Assembly: GCF_010093815.1 (NCBI RefSeq)
Contig: NW_022985561.1
Span: forward strand, 1,120,045-1,184,044
Origin: Pseudovirgaria hyperparasitica
Taxonomy: Eukaryota; Ascomycota; Dothideomycetes; Acrospermales; Acrospermaceae
Reading direction: 5' to 3'
Length of the DNA stretch: 64,000 nucleotides
In this document: one piece after another, positions 33,067-44,371 of the stretch
Numbering within the stretch: position 1 is the first letter of the stretch
How the letters are laid out: the number at the start of each line of letters is the position of its first letter
The notes under the pieces: generated by a model
What the model was told of the DNA's origin: nothing
Seen by the model: the letters and a program-made list of their open reading frames with translations, nothing else
Database searches by the model: none
Program-made: the position numbers and the translations under genes

Positions 33067-35296
33067 ATGTCGAACAGTGTAGCGGATCTTCATTCTGGCT
33101 TCTGGACAAACTGGGGTTAAATACTTAAAATCCCTATATTGCGCCCACATACTAACATATTGAATAGAACAAGGCCCGATCTTCGGTCGCACTATCACTC
33201 TCGAGGCCAGCTATGCCAGCTTTCTTAGCAATTTTCTCGCTATCTTCATCACCTGGGCCGGGACCCACCTATGGACTATCATCTGTTATGTAGTAATGCA
33301 AAGCAGATCTAGCAAAGTGCCACGAGATGGCCTTCATCATCAAACACAAGTCCTCCTACGCAACTCGCCATCAGTCGGTGGAACAATCTGGGGCTTTATG
33401 AAGCAGGCACAAGCATGGAGAAGGAGCGAACATCATGCGGTTCGACGCACCATGCCGCTCGTCCTACTAGCTCTTGTTTATACAGGCGGCTTCACGGCGG
33501 CCGGTATCCTGTCCTCCAAAGTCTCTCAGCCTGGTTCCGAAGTCCTGCTTGAACCTGGGAAGTGCGGGTTTCCTTCCTACACTGGTGACGCAGTCGAAGA
33601 GTCGCTGCTCAGAGACAATTCCTTTGCACGAGAGGGCGCCATTTATGCCCGGAACTGTTTCCAAGATATTGGTCGTGATGGTCAAGAAGACAGACGATGT
33701 AATCAGTTCTCAGCTCCCAGGATCGGTGGCGACCCTGTTGTGGATAGCGATGCTTCTTGCCCATTTCCTGACAAGAGCGCTTGCAAAGTGCCTGCTATGA
33801 GTATCACAACCAACATACCGTCTGACGATCTGGGCATCAATGTCCCTCGTAGCGAACGAATGTGGTTCAAGAAAATTACGACTTGGAGTCCTCTTGACAT
33901 GTCTAATTACGTTGGGGATGGTTGGGTCACTACGCCTGCAATCGGCGACCAGCTTGGCTTCTTGAAGAACGAGACTCGTCAGTACTACTACGTTGGCGAT
34001 ACATATATCAATAGCACCTTTACTTATGACTGGGTCTTCTATGCTCGAAGTCAGTACATGACAGACATAGTTGACCACTATAAAGTCTGGTGAGTTAACC
34101 TGGTGTTAGACCGAGTGCCTTCATATTAACGGAGACTCAGGACCGCCACTGCTTACGCAAATATTGCTCAGAACTTCACTCCTGTCGCAGGCCTTACTGC
34201 CCCAAACGCCGATATAACTTTCCTTGGAGTCCAAAGCGTTGTTACATATCTCGCACAAGTCAGCGATCCCCTATATCGGGCAAGCACCTACGACGAAGAC
34301 CCGGTCCGTGGGAATGGCTATTATCCTGACGAAAAGCTCTCAATCCTGGGACTCACTGAGCAGTACCAACTGTGCACAGAAGATAAGCGTTGTGGAAACA
34401 TCACTGGAGTCCTAGACGAAGGTATTTGGGACGGCCTCGGCCTGACCGACAATCAGTACGCCATTGCTCATCGCATGCGCAAAGCCGCTATGGACGGCAG
34501 CGCTACCTGGATCATCAGCGCACTCGGAAGTGATGCCCTTCTTGCGTCCGACTACCGTGCCTCCGATACCTCTTTCTACACGGTCGGCCTACCTGATGAA
34601 CAGTGGAAGACAGACGTACATTATATGCACAACGTCTCGCTTGCAACAATGCAGCGGAGTGCAGTAGAATGGGCATCACATCCCCATCGCGAAGTCACGC
34701 CTGGCTCTAATATTTTCAGCGATTCACACATTGACGACCCTACGAAAACGACCGAACTACCATATGACAATAAAGCACTTGCCAGGTTATGTAGCCGTCA
34801 AAAGATTCGTAGCTACCGATATTCGTCCTTTTCTGTCTTCGGCGTGAGCATGATTCTTGGTATCGGCTCATTTATCATTCTGCTCAACTGTACACTCTCC
34901 GAGATAATACACTCTTGCCGCAAACACCGCCGGAGCCCTCGCGCACAGCAGAAACGCCAGGAGTGGATCGAGACAGAAGTGCTACAGCTTCACCGTATGG
35001 CCCTCGACGCCCGTGGGATCGGCCCGTGGAGGAGTCAAGAGAAGGCTGTACCGATGCCCTTAGATCCAAATCTCATGTGGGGCCCAGACGGGCGTGCGAC
35101 GATTGTGAGGAGGAATTCGGACGCGACGCTAACACCGAGTGTGAACAGTCGCTGGTCACAGAACACTGCAGGGTATCAGAGGGTCGAGAAGGCGGATGTA
35201 TATCAGTCTGGTGGATGGGTGCAACCGAGTCCACCAGCTCCAGTGGACACTATGTATCAGCCTTATGATTCGGGCTATAGGCCGTACCACGGGTGA
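33067..35296 (+). CDS. Fungus-specific multi-pass membrane protein of unknown function
   Basis: Three exons, 33067-33115, 33168-34089 and 34141-35296, give 708 residues. The introns are 52 and 51 nt and phases agree. The start MSNSVADLHSGFWTNWEQG followed by FGRTITLEASYASFLSNFLA matches a large uncharacterised fungal family I recognise by its opening (typically 'FW.N.....G...T'). Membrane segments lie near residues 37-60 (FLAIFITWAGTHLWTIICYV) and 125-150 (MPLVLLALVYTGGFTAAGIL), with one near the C-terminus (GVSMILGIGSFIILLNC). Between them is a large Cys-rich, probably extracellular domain (CGFPSYTG, NCFQDIG, CNQF, CPFPDKSACKVP) with several N-glycosylation sequons. The cytoplasmic tail is Tyr/Pro-rich. 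Function is unknown; a receptor or wall sensor is possible but unproven. Confidence 0.8.
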
Positions 35297-35469
35297 ATTC
35301 CTTATAGAACTATGTAATTCTGATGTAATTAATCACACATGACTTGGGCGAAAACTATGTCTCGCATATAGAAGAGACAAATGGCCCACTACTGTCTCTC
35401 ATCGCAGTATTTCCCAAGTGATTCGGCTAAAGCGATATAATGTACCAACGGCAACGCTTTCCGTACCAG

Positions 35470-35477
35470 CTCATGAG
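35470..35477. repeat. Target-site duplication, left copy
   Basis: CTCATGAG directly before the MITE; an identical copy follows it at 35940-35947. Confidence 0.8.
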
Positions 35478-35939
35478 CAGAGATGGGCATATACAATCCG
35501 AATCTGTGCAATCTCAATCTGGGCCAAAATTTTAATAGAGAATACAAGCTCAATCCACGCCTCAAAATGATTGCCAAGACGGTACAATCTCAATCCGATT
35601 TGTCAGATTGATTGTGTTAGATTGAATAAAGTGGGATATATACCTATATATAGCCGCGGGCCCTATCTTGGGCCATATTCAGGCATCATTTCTGCCTAAG
35701 GCTACTATATTAGAGCCTAAGGCTAAAGTACAGGCCTTAGGCAGATATGATGCCTGAATATGGCCTAAGATAGGGCCCCGGGCTATATATAGGTATATAC
35801 CCTACTTTATTCAATCTAACACAATCAATCTCAATCCCTTGGTATAGATTCCAAGCTTAATCCGTACTTTTAGAGTGACTAATCATACAATCCTAATCTA
35901 GGACCTTGGATTGTATCCGATTGTATATGCTCACGTCTG
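35478..35939. mobile_element. hAT-like MITE, 462 bp, with long internal hairpin
   Basis: A non-autonomous DNA transposon. The left end reads CAGAGATGGGCATATACAAT and the right end, on the other strand, reads CAGACGTGAGCATATACAAT. These are terminal inverted repeats starting CAGA.., as in hAT elements. It is flanked by a perfect 8-bp duplication CTCATGAG (35470-35477 and 35940-35947), the hAT target length. Inside, two arms of roughly 100 bp (about 35605-35703 and 35732-35831) are near-perfect reverse complements separated by about 28 bp. Short CAATCTCAATC-type repeats lie between the ends and the hairpin. There is no coding capacity, so it would need a transposase in trans. The intact duplication and few mismatches suggest fairly recent insertion. 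Confidence 0.85.
35605..35831. repeat. Long imperfect palindrome (about 100-bp arms) inside the MITE
   Basis: The left arm contains GATTGATTGTGTTAGATTGA, CCTATATATAGCC and CATATTCAGGCATCAT. The right arm holds the same segments in reverse complement and in reverse order. Only a handful of single-base differences separate them, and the centre is about 28 bp. Confidence 0.9.
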
Positions 35940-35947
35940 CTCATGAG

Positions 35948-36825
35948 TGAGCGAAAGCACTACCAATTCAAGCTTCCACGGCATCGATTAGTGCTAACAT
36001 TAATACATACCATGTCGTTCAACTACAGACAGATCAGTACATATTTCAAGATTCATTAGTTCCTTCCATTCATTTTTCATGTTGACCAGCAGAAGACCTT
36101 AGGCGCATTTATGAGGCGATTTCGTCGCATATCATCTACTTCGAACAAATGTTTGGCCGCTTTCCCGAGATGTCACGGAGACTGCATTCCTACACAGGTG
36201 CACTATAGATACTGATGTGTGTATACGTGATGATAAGGCGACATATTATTAGCTACAACCTTGGAATGACGGAATATGCTGAAGTCTCTCATACGATGGT
36301 ACTTATAGTAGTAATGGATATCTTTTTTGAAGCAAAATTCTTAATTAGTTATTTCATGGGAGTTTATTTTACTTCAGCTGAGACTATCTAGAGCTTGCCA
36401 GGGTAGGAACAGGACTTGGACTCTCATAATCATAAACTATAGCTTAGCTAGACATACTTTATAGGACTAGTTCAAAGAGACTATTACACAAAGACACTGA
36501 GTCATAGTCTCCATAGTCTTTTGAAATCAACACAATTGAGTTTCGTGGAATTTCTACTATATACGTTTGACTAGCTAGATGATTAACTTATAAACACTAC
36601 TATAAGCCAATAGTAATATGGTTCCAGAGTAATTCAAAGGGTATAAGACTAATTAGTCATCATATATGTGATCTCTACTTCTTACTTGATGAAAACGGGT
36701 TTGTGAGATGGAGAATTGCTCGACCTAGGCCGGCAGGGTTCCATGAAAGTTGAAGAGATTACAGTTGAACTTTCTGCGCTTGATTCCGACAGCATGTTCG
36801 TACCTGGCTAAGCGTAGGCGAATGT
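35948..36825. other. AT-rich intergenic region
   Basis: About 880 bp, visibly AT-rich between 36240 and 36680 with many TAG/CTA trinucleotides. No open frame of note. It forms part of the gene-poor block from 35 to 41 kb. Confidence 0.45.
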
Positions 36826-38041
36826 TCAGAAGTTGAAGTCTCCATCAAGGAGTGACGCGATACATGTCCTTGGCCATACCGTCCATTCAGTCCACTCTTC
36901 GTCTATACTATGCAATATATCGCACAGACTTTCAATCAGACGTATGCCCACATCTTTAGCCCACCAACGATTATGAAGCTTGAGAAGCATCACTCCATAA
37001 TGAGCCCAAATAAGCTGGCTCATCGGATCTCCTTCGCGGAACAGGTCAACCAGCCTTTCATCGACCTGTATCGGCCATTCGAAGATGGGAGCATAGTGAT
37101 TCCCAAGTGCATGCTGCATAAGATGTTCTAGATATGCGACACTACTTTCATAGACCTGTCGGCGCTTGACAGAGACCAGTTTAGCAATCTGTGATATGCG
37201 AGTGCGCAGGCGGTTCATTGCTTCTTTGGCCTGCTCGCTGTAGTGTGTGGCGTCACCTACGCTTGGCTTGAGAATATGTCCTATTAAACCACTAGACAGG
37301 GGCTCTGGAGCATTATGTATGATACTGGCCGAGCCACAAAGAAGCGTGCGTACAGACAAAGAGGCTTCTGGAGGTGGATCTCCTGAGTCTTTAGACAATG
37401 CTAATGCTATCACGGTGATGAAGCCCGAAAAGATCAGTGCGGCATTGGCATTATGCGAAGAGATTTGCTGTAGTGCTTCCCGAAAATTAGCTAAACCCCA
37501 ATCTTGGTAGTTAAGGGCAAGCTCTCTATACGAGTCAGATGCCTCGTGAATGTGATCGGCATGGTGGAGACACGCAATAGCAAGTAAGCCGTCTAACAAA
37601 AAATCGTGTTTGACCGCTTCGCGCGGAATGAGCGTTCTCCACGTTTCCAAGTCGTCTGGCGACTCTGATAGACTTGTGTAGACCTCGGTTGAGAACCAGT
37701 GCATGAGATAGAGCTCCTGACCTCGCGGCGGCCTTTGGTGACTGGTGTTGTCAAGATTGTCTGTGGGAGTCGCAAGCGGAGGACTTTCGGTGGAGTCGAA
37801 TGTACAGATCTCTCTTCGCTTCTTGCATCGTAGACACACGGGCTTTTCTTCGCCACACTTCCTTCAGTTAGTGCCGGTGTCATCTCACGCATACATGGCT
37901 GTTCATCCATTCGTATAGCGTTGGGGTTCGCCTGACCCCTCGGATGGATGAGTCAGGATCACAGCGTACCTTGACCCTTCGTCGTTTGCACTGAATGCAA
38001 CCGGTGTGTGACTTCGTATGAAATTTGCGAGGTGGTGGCAT
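36826..38041 (-). CDS. Zn2Cys6 transcription factor
   Basis: Two exons, 38041-37970 and 37857-36826, with a 112-nt intron, give 367 residues. The splice joins TGCIQCKRRRVK to CGEEKPVCLRCKKRREICTF, giving a complete six-cysteine binuclear zinc cluster (C-x2-C-x6-C-x6-C-x2-C-x6-C) at about residues 15-44. The rest is an alpha-helical fungal regulatory region opening LYLMHWFSTEVYTSLSESPD, a pattern common in sterol-uptake/UPC2-like C6 factors. It ends with a short GDFNF tail. Such proteins are DNA-binding regulators, but target genes cannot be inferred. The gene stands alone beside AT-rich DNA and the MITE. No biosynthetic cluster genes are adjacent. Confidence 0.85.
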
Positions 38042-38957
38042 GCCCTCGTCAAAGCCGAAGCAAGCGAGCGAGATAGAGTTTGTTGAGGATGAACAATTAT
38101 GAAATGAGGGCCGGGTCGACTATTTTGAATCCTAGATTTAACGAGAAACGAGCTCATCCATGTGATCCGTGCACCTGAACGAGACTTAAACGAGGCAGCG
38201 CGAGCGATACCGAGACCGTTATGCGAGTCCTAAGTAAGTGGAACCGGTCATCACATGCACAAATATACCATGGTGAGGACTTAGTTCTCTCAATTAGCAT
38301 ATTGCATCAAACTATAGCGCTATGCGAGAATACAGCCTCCCGCAGAGCTTCAACGAGCTGTCATATAAACGAGGTTCTTACGAGACGAGATACAATTTAC
38401 AAGGTGCATATCAGCGCAAAATCCTTACAGTATGAGTTTCGAATTCGAATGACATATAGTGCTATATATAAAGTAATAGCACTCAAGCTTTCCTCTGGTA
38501 TCACATTTGCAGCTAATAGTCTGCTATTATGATTATGAGGCTAATGCCATGTATTAGACATGAAATCATGATTATATAGTGCTGACCACAGGGTTCTTGT
38601 TCCGCGACCGACAAGGAAGATTCAGATGCAAGGAAGTCTTGATGCTAATAGAACTCTGTCGCGAAGAGAGGTTGATTGGCTGGTTTTCAGTTTCGGATCA
38701 CATATGGACATATGTGTATGATTAATCTTATCCAACCATCTCATATAGACCCCGATTCATTGGAAGGATCCAGATCCATGTTTCTAAACCACGAATGTCT
38801 AGAGGCTTAATTATCATGATTCTTGTGTATAGTAGATAGAGAGACACATTTCACTAAGATTATGGGTGAAAATTTTACAGAAGATACGACTTGAGCAGCG
38901 TGGATACGAGTGCCTATCGATTTCAGCGTTCATGTTGGCTGACAACACAGCTCGTCC
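38042..38957. other. Intergenic region
   Basis: About 0.9 kb, AT-rich towards 38450-38880, between the start of the C6 factor and the stop of the next minus-strand gene. An open frame at 38221-38532 has no coding character. Nothing else was seen. Confidence 0.4.
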
Positions 38958-39485
38958 TCACTTGGAGTGTGGATTCCCCGTCCCACTGCGGCCGACACTA
39001 CTTGTAGAGGATTGATATATTCCAGAGTATCCTTCCACATATTCTCCCAATTCCTGGAACACGATCTGTGCTAGTTTCGCATCCTTGTAGAGCGTAATAC
39101 CGTGAGTGTTTTTGACTTCTAACATGGCCCCCATTGCGCCTTGATAGCCCGCATCAACTACACCGGCATGGACCTTAGCACCAGACCTCCACAGAGATGA
39201 CCTAGAGAAGATCGTAGCCATGTAGTTCCGTGGAATGGATACCGTCTCATTGAAGTCGACCAGGTAGGTGCCTGGCTTCAGAAAAATTGCTTCGCCATTA
39301 TTGAAAGGGAGATTAGAAGTCTTAGCTGCTTCGCGTCTAGCATTACTGAAATCGATCGTAGCAGAAGATTCCCAGCTGTGGACCAAGCGTAGTGTGAGGT
39401 CAACGCCACATGGCTGCTGCTGAGTTGCGTGACGGATATTCTGAATCAGGTTTCGCAGTATGACCTGAGCTCCACCGAGGATCAT
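38958..39485 (-). CDS. dUTPase / dCTP-deaminase family protein
   Basis: Intronless, 175 residues from ATG 39485. The C-terminal two thirds carry the trimeric dUTPase-like fold: IFLKPGTYLVDFNETVSIP, then MATIFSRSSLWRSGAKVHAG, VVDAGYQGAMGAMLEVKN and KDAKLAQIVFQELGE. The RSSLWRSG and G-x-VDAGYQG motifs are shared by dUTP diphosphatases and dCTP deaminases of archaeal/bacterial type and differ from the usual short eukaryotic dUTPase. Expected role: keeping dUTP low or making dUMP for thymidylate synthesis. Which substrate it uses cannot be settled from motifs alone. It has no introns, unlike most neighbours, and sits in the gene-poor block, so transfer is possible. Confidence 0.75.
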   Translation of the reverse strand: MILGGAQVILRNLIQNIRHATQQQPCGVDLTLRLVHSWESSATIDFSNARREAAKTSNLPFNNGEAIFLKPGTYLVDFNETVSIPRNYMATIFSRSSLWRSGAKVHAGVVDAGYQGAMGAMLEVKNTHGITLYKDAKLAQIVFQELGEYVEGYSGIYQSSTSSVGRSGTGNPHSK

Positions 39486-40716
39486 TTTGAGCCACGAGAG
39501 ATGTTGGTTGACGACGAGATTCTGGAGGGTGAAAGCGGAAGTTTGTATAGCGGAGGATAATTAGGATGAGTACACAGTACTACAGTATAATTCAAACAAG
39601 AAGCCACGCTAGATCTAATCAGGTTAGCTGATTGGATGTGATACGGGCCGATCATTGGCCATATTTTCGCCCATGGGATCTCCGCTGTAAGCCAAGGCTC
39701 CTGATTTTCGAGCCTAGCTGTGACTCGCGTCTGAAAAGCAGGCGATATTTTGAACGAAGGTCGAAAGTATACCATGATGCTTGTTTTTAGACTCTGCTCA
39801 ATGGTGACGTTGCTGCTGACAGGCATTGAACGAACACAAACAGGACGAAAACTTTTGCAGAATTCCGGAGCTATGCCCGAAGAACTTGTTTGTTGTTGCA
39901 GGATATTCCCACATATAGCTGTATCAAGAGCCGAAGATTCTGCTCGCTTGCAAACAAGTGAGCTCTCCAGAAGGCTTCTCTTCGAAGTGCGTTCAGTTAT
40001 GCAACATTCGAGTGTTGCCAGATTGTTAATTTCCCTTTCATTCTGGACGATAGATGATGACTCACAGGAGGACGCAAGACTAGAGACTGAAGACGAAGTA
40101 GCTTGCCAGAGAGGATCAAAGTCGAACCGGTTATCTTGGTCTTGAACTGATGACATGGCCGAGTAATTGAGATCTTGCATAGATTGGTATGACTGCACCC
40201 CTATAGGGAAGGAACTACATGTTCCTCCACGGGAGATTCCTCTAATGGTCGTGGCTGTACAATTCCATAGCGATCCCTCTCCAGTAGGTGGATTCGAAAG
40301 CGAACTGGGCGAACGCCTCTGAGAAGAAGTCCGCTGGCATAGGGATCAATCCATCCTGATTCAATGTCCACAGATTCTCTAGGTCATCGTCTCTCGGTAC
40401 GGACCTAATTCTATCTTGCTCGAAATCTTTCATCGGCTGGATTCTTGCTTCGTTAAGGGTCTTTCCTCGACCACAAAGTATAGCAATTCAATGCCTGTTG
40501 ATTAGGACACGGTTCAATCGTAGGAACGAATGTCGTCTCAAAATCGGGAAAGTCGACAGCGCAAGTGCGGATCAGGCGCGTTTGGGCTTGACCTACTTTA
40601 TCCCAACGACAATACTGCACGACCTCCTTGGACCATAGCGCGACAATAACAGCTAGATTGCGATCTCGAGTCCTCGACAAATGTCGATAGAGAAGGCCCG
40701 TTCTTCGGTTGACCAT
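39482..40716 (-). pseudogene. Possible decayed or mis-modelled gene (three adjacent ORFs)
   Basis: The three minus-strand frames look protein-like: TCAVDFPDFETTFVPTIEPC in the first, MPADFFSEAFAQFAFESTYW in the second, and a Ser-rich third. Simple splicing does not connect them. No family was recognised. The last frame's stop overlaps the ATG of the dUTPase-like gene by ATGA, probably by chance. Equally possible is an intact gene with unusual introns or a sequencing error. Confidence 0.25.
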
Positions 40717-41859
40717 CGTAAGACTCTGCAGGTCGACGAGAAAGGAGCCGATATATCCGTCGTTTTCCTAGAACCTAACACACTTGTGCACGTCCACTGT
40801 TCTCATCCCATATTCTCTTTCCATATTCCCTTCTAGAGGTCGAGAGATATAATGGACCTCTAACTAGGACGGGTAAGCACGGGTGTATGAGAATGGGAAA
40901 CGCTAAGAAAGTCAAGTTCCAGAATGACTTCGGATGTGATCCGTGCGTAGGATTGAACGAGATATATCCGAGACGACCCGGGTAACAGCGAGATCACTTA
41001 TAACGCGATAGGTACCTAGTGCAAGTCCGTTAGAGGACTAAAAGCCACCGGATGGACAGTAACCTACTTGTCCTAATCGAGCCACTGTCGTCACAGAATC
41101 AAGCACAGCCACAGCTCCCAACTGAGCGTAGGGCTAACCATTGCTAGGAACCTGAGAATCTGTCATTCTTAGCACTTGAGTATGCTCATACCTTTTCCCC
41201 ATTAACTTTATTCAATTACATTACCTTCATATAGAGTCATAGACACATCATAGCCTCTCATCTAAATCAAGGAATTCTTAACGAACTCAAAGGGACGAAA
41301 GGACGAGTCAGGATAGATGTTAAGATCCTGATCATCAGGCTCAAGACAAGTGTTGAACAGGTTCTGGGGAAGTAATGACAGACTTTGGGCTACTGAGTGA
41401 CGCATTCACGATGGCATGCACAGATATTTCACTAATTTTCAAGAGTCTGTCCGCAGCGACATGTAGTAAGTACCTTGACATCATGCGTTATGTCTGAAAG
41501 CGAGGTTTTTGCGAGATGGTTCGCATTATACGAGGGCGCATGTCAGCGGGACCTCCTCGCAACACGTTTCGGGCCCGAACAACACCAACATACAGCGTTC
41601 GATTACTGAGAAGATGCAAGGTTTGATCCTTTGCGAGTTTTTGTGGCTGAGGGATCAACGTCACCCTCGTCGAGCCAATGCTATATCTTAGACGTGAATT
41701 CTCAATTAACGACCTTGTAATCTCATCAGTGAATACCTTCAACTACAGCACAAACATCTCTAGGCGCCTTATTTATAAGACTTGTGACATCTTCTTATCC
41801 TTATTCTGCGTCGAAAGCTACAAGATCTCCCACGTCACGAAAGCACAGCAGCAGTCGAT
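39486..41859. other. Gene-poor region with unresolved minus-strand ORFs
   Basis: About 2.4 kb. On the minus strand, open frames at 40716-40453 (87 aa), 40433-40242 (63 aa) and 40198-39482 (238 aa, serine-rich first half, for example FDFDPLWQATSSSVSSLASS) follow each other closely. They could be exons of one gene, but I found no canonical GT..AG pair that joins them in phase. They may be a decayed gene or chance frames. The remainder, 40717-41859, has no recognised feature apart from the upstream region of the RTA1-like gene. Confidence 0.35.
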
Positions 41860-42863
41860 ATGCCAGTCCTTCATATATTCTCCAGGCAAACAACCAATCC
41901 ATCCGACCAGTCCTGTTCAGAAGATGCACGACCTCAAATCTACGGCTACGAGCCGAACGAGTTCGCTGCGTATCTTTTCCTCGTCCTATTCTCCATCAGC
42001 ACTCTGATCCACTTACTGCAAGTGCTGAAAACACGCACGTGGTTTTGGATCGCATTCATTCTGGGTGGTGTCCTCGAGATTATCGGATTCGCCGGTCGCG
42101 TCATTGGGGTCACTCAGACACCCTGTTACACGATAACTGTCTACATCGTGATGACGCTCGGCACGCTGCTGGCTCCGACGCTATTCGCGGCGTCGATATA
42201 TATGGAATTCAGCCGTATTGCCGTTCTAGCACGAGGGGAGCATCTTTCGATTGTACGGCCGAGCTGGGTCACGAAAATATTTGTCTTTGGCGACATCCTT
42301 TCGTTCATATTTCAGGCTGCAGGTAAGGCGCTTAACAACATTTCATTGCCCGAGCTGACGAGTACCCAGGTGGTGGTCTGCGCTCGAGTGAAAATGCAGA
42401 CACAGCAGATATCGGCAACACAGTCATCATCATCGGCCTGTGGATCCAGATCGTCTTCTTCGGGCTTTTCATGATCAACAGTATCATCTGGTGGACCAGG
42501 ATGAAAACCAGACCGTCATCTCTCGCGCGTGATGTGCCATGGCAGAAGCATCTGATCGTCCTCTTCGTCGCGTCCTTTTTGATCTTGGTCCGCTCTGTTT
42601 TCCGTGTCATCGAGTACATGGAAGGCAGGGGCGGATACCTCATTACGCACGAAGTGTTCTTCTACTGCTTCGACATCGCGCTGATGTTCCTGCTCATGGC
42701 TGGCTTCCATTACTGGCACCCTTCCGAGATCATTGCCTTGAATGCGGGTGGCAAGTATATAAGGCTGTGGAAGACGCATGATGTGAAGAAATATAGAGAA
42801 GGGCATTCGATGAGTTCAGCAGGTGAGTCATCCCAGGCTCCCTCACATGGATCATTTGTCTGA
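41860..42863 (+). CDS. RTA1-like seven-transmembrane protein
   Basis: Two exons, 41860-42322 and 42370-42863, with a 47-nt intron, give 318 residues. The splice yields FQAAGGGGLRSSENADTAD, the usual RTA1 glycine-rich loop. About seven hydrophobic helices follow the family order: AAYLFLVLFSISTLIHLL, FWIAFILGGVLEIIGFAGRV, VYIVMTLGTLLAPTLFAASI, GDILSFIFQ, VIIIGLWIQIVFFGFFMI, LIVLFVASFLILVRSVFRVIE and FDIALMFLLMAGFHYWHP. The motifs GFAGR, RSVFRVIE and HE.FFY are typical. In yeast the family (RTA1, RSB1, PUG1, YLR046C) is tied to resistance to toxic compounds and to phytosphingosine export. The exact substrate is unknown. The ATG at 41860 is the first in frame after upstream stops. Confidence 0.9.
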
Positions 42864-44371
42864 TAAAAAGACTAGACCAGCCTCCGAGCTACGACACGGA
42901 CTATGTCTCACGACAGTGTTAGTCCGCGCGATATGTAAGAAGGATGAACATGGCAAGAACCTCAATTTGAGACCGCGGGGAACGTATCTTATAGATGTAG
43001 ATTGTATAGCAAGAATCTTGCACATGGTCTTGTGCCATGCGAGGAAAGACGTAGAGGTAGAAGGCGGCAATTCCTTCCATTTAGTAGATACGATTTAGGA
43101 CGGTATTATAGTACGAAAGCGATGTTGTTATTCATTAATGGTGGTTATCAAATGCACACGATAGACATGATTGGTTACAACTGGCGGACATAGAGGTCTT
43201 GCTGAACTTACCCCTGAGCCGATGACATGAGTGCTATTCTTGAGCACAGCTGGCATTTAAATTGTGTTATCCTTGGGGGAAACCCAATTTAGTACGCTCA
43301 AGCCTATCATTGTCATACTTATTCCTGAAGCAAGCCAGCGATATGATCACTGGTTGCTTTGGGGGTGGTGTGAGCTTCAAGGGTGGTGTGAGGCATCATT
43401 TTGACCATCTCATCATGTTCCAGACAAACATCTTCGCGTAAATAAGAAGAAGGATGCTAGGAGCTGGGACAAACTGTCGCATATGCCAGAGAGATACAAG
43501 AAGACAATCATCACCCATGTTGTTTTGGTCTTGTATATATTATGATAGAAACAATACTAACACTATTGGAATAACTTGTTCACTCTCGAGTCAACCAGTC
43601 TTCTCGATCCTCAAACATCTTGTACTACTATATATTCAAGCAGTCCTCAAAACAGCTCATTTCGGCTCTATTCTATAAAGCTCCATCATTCACCTACACT
43701 ACAGTCTGATTGTCATAGATGATATACGAATAGTGACATTCTTCTCAGACAGACCAAGGTCTACCTATCTTGCATAAAAAGTAGAGGGCACACTTTTTGT
43801 AAAGAAATATCTGAATTTGAAAGCAAATTCAAAAGCGTAGGGGTATCGAGAAGAAACGCTAAACGAATGAATGAGACTACTACGTAAACTAACAACAAAG
43901 ACATGCTGGGGGAAATCCTAGTCGAGGTGGTCACATGGCAAATCGTCAAATTCGACATATGTTCATTTCATGGTTCGAGTAATAGTCTGAGTTGCAGAAT
44001 GATATAGTTCAGCGAAAGTGGAAACAGCCCTAGCAATGATGGCATGTTGATTTGTTGTAAGTCTATGGATTCACGCGTGAGTTACCAGTCATTGGGTGTC
44101 GATGAACAGAGTTTGAGTATGGATGTTCGATGTTGAGCAGTCACTTGTAGCCTTCCCTATGCGATCTTGGTCGATCAAGAGTAATTATCCCTTCAGATTA
44201 TTTACCCTCCACCAGGTGGCTATATTGGGCTCTCGTATGTCAGGTATGATAAACAAAAGGAAAACCGATTCGTCCAAGATTCCCTCACAAATACTCCAAT
44301 ATACAACTTCCATTATATCAGACAGCCATCCCACCATACCAACCAATTCATCGTCTAACATCGCTCACGCG
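42864..44371. other. Convergent intergenic region
   Basis: About 1.5 kb between two converging genes. It has an imperfect 18-bp tandem pair starting GGGTGGTGTGAG (43363 and 43381) and an ACGCGT palindrome near 44076. No gene or RNA was recognised. Confidence 0.4.

Noticed and set aside
36000-41500. LTR retroelement or other large transposon
   Set aside because: No long direct repeats, reverse transcriptase or transposase motifs were seen by eye in the gene-poor block.
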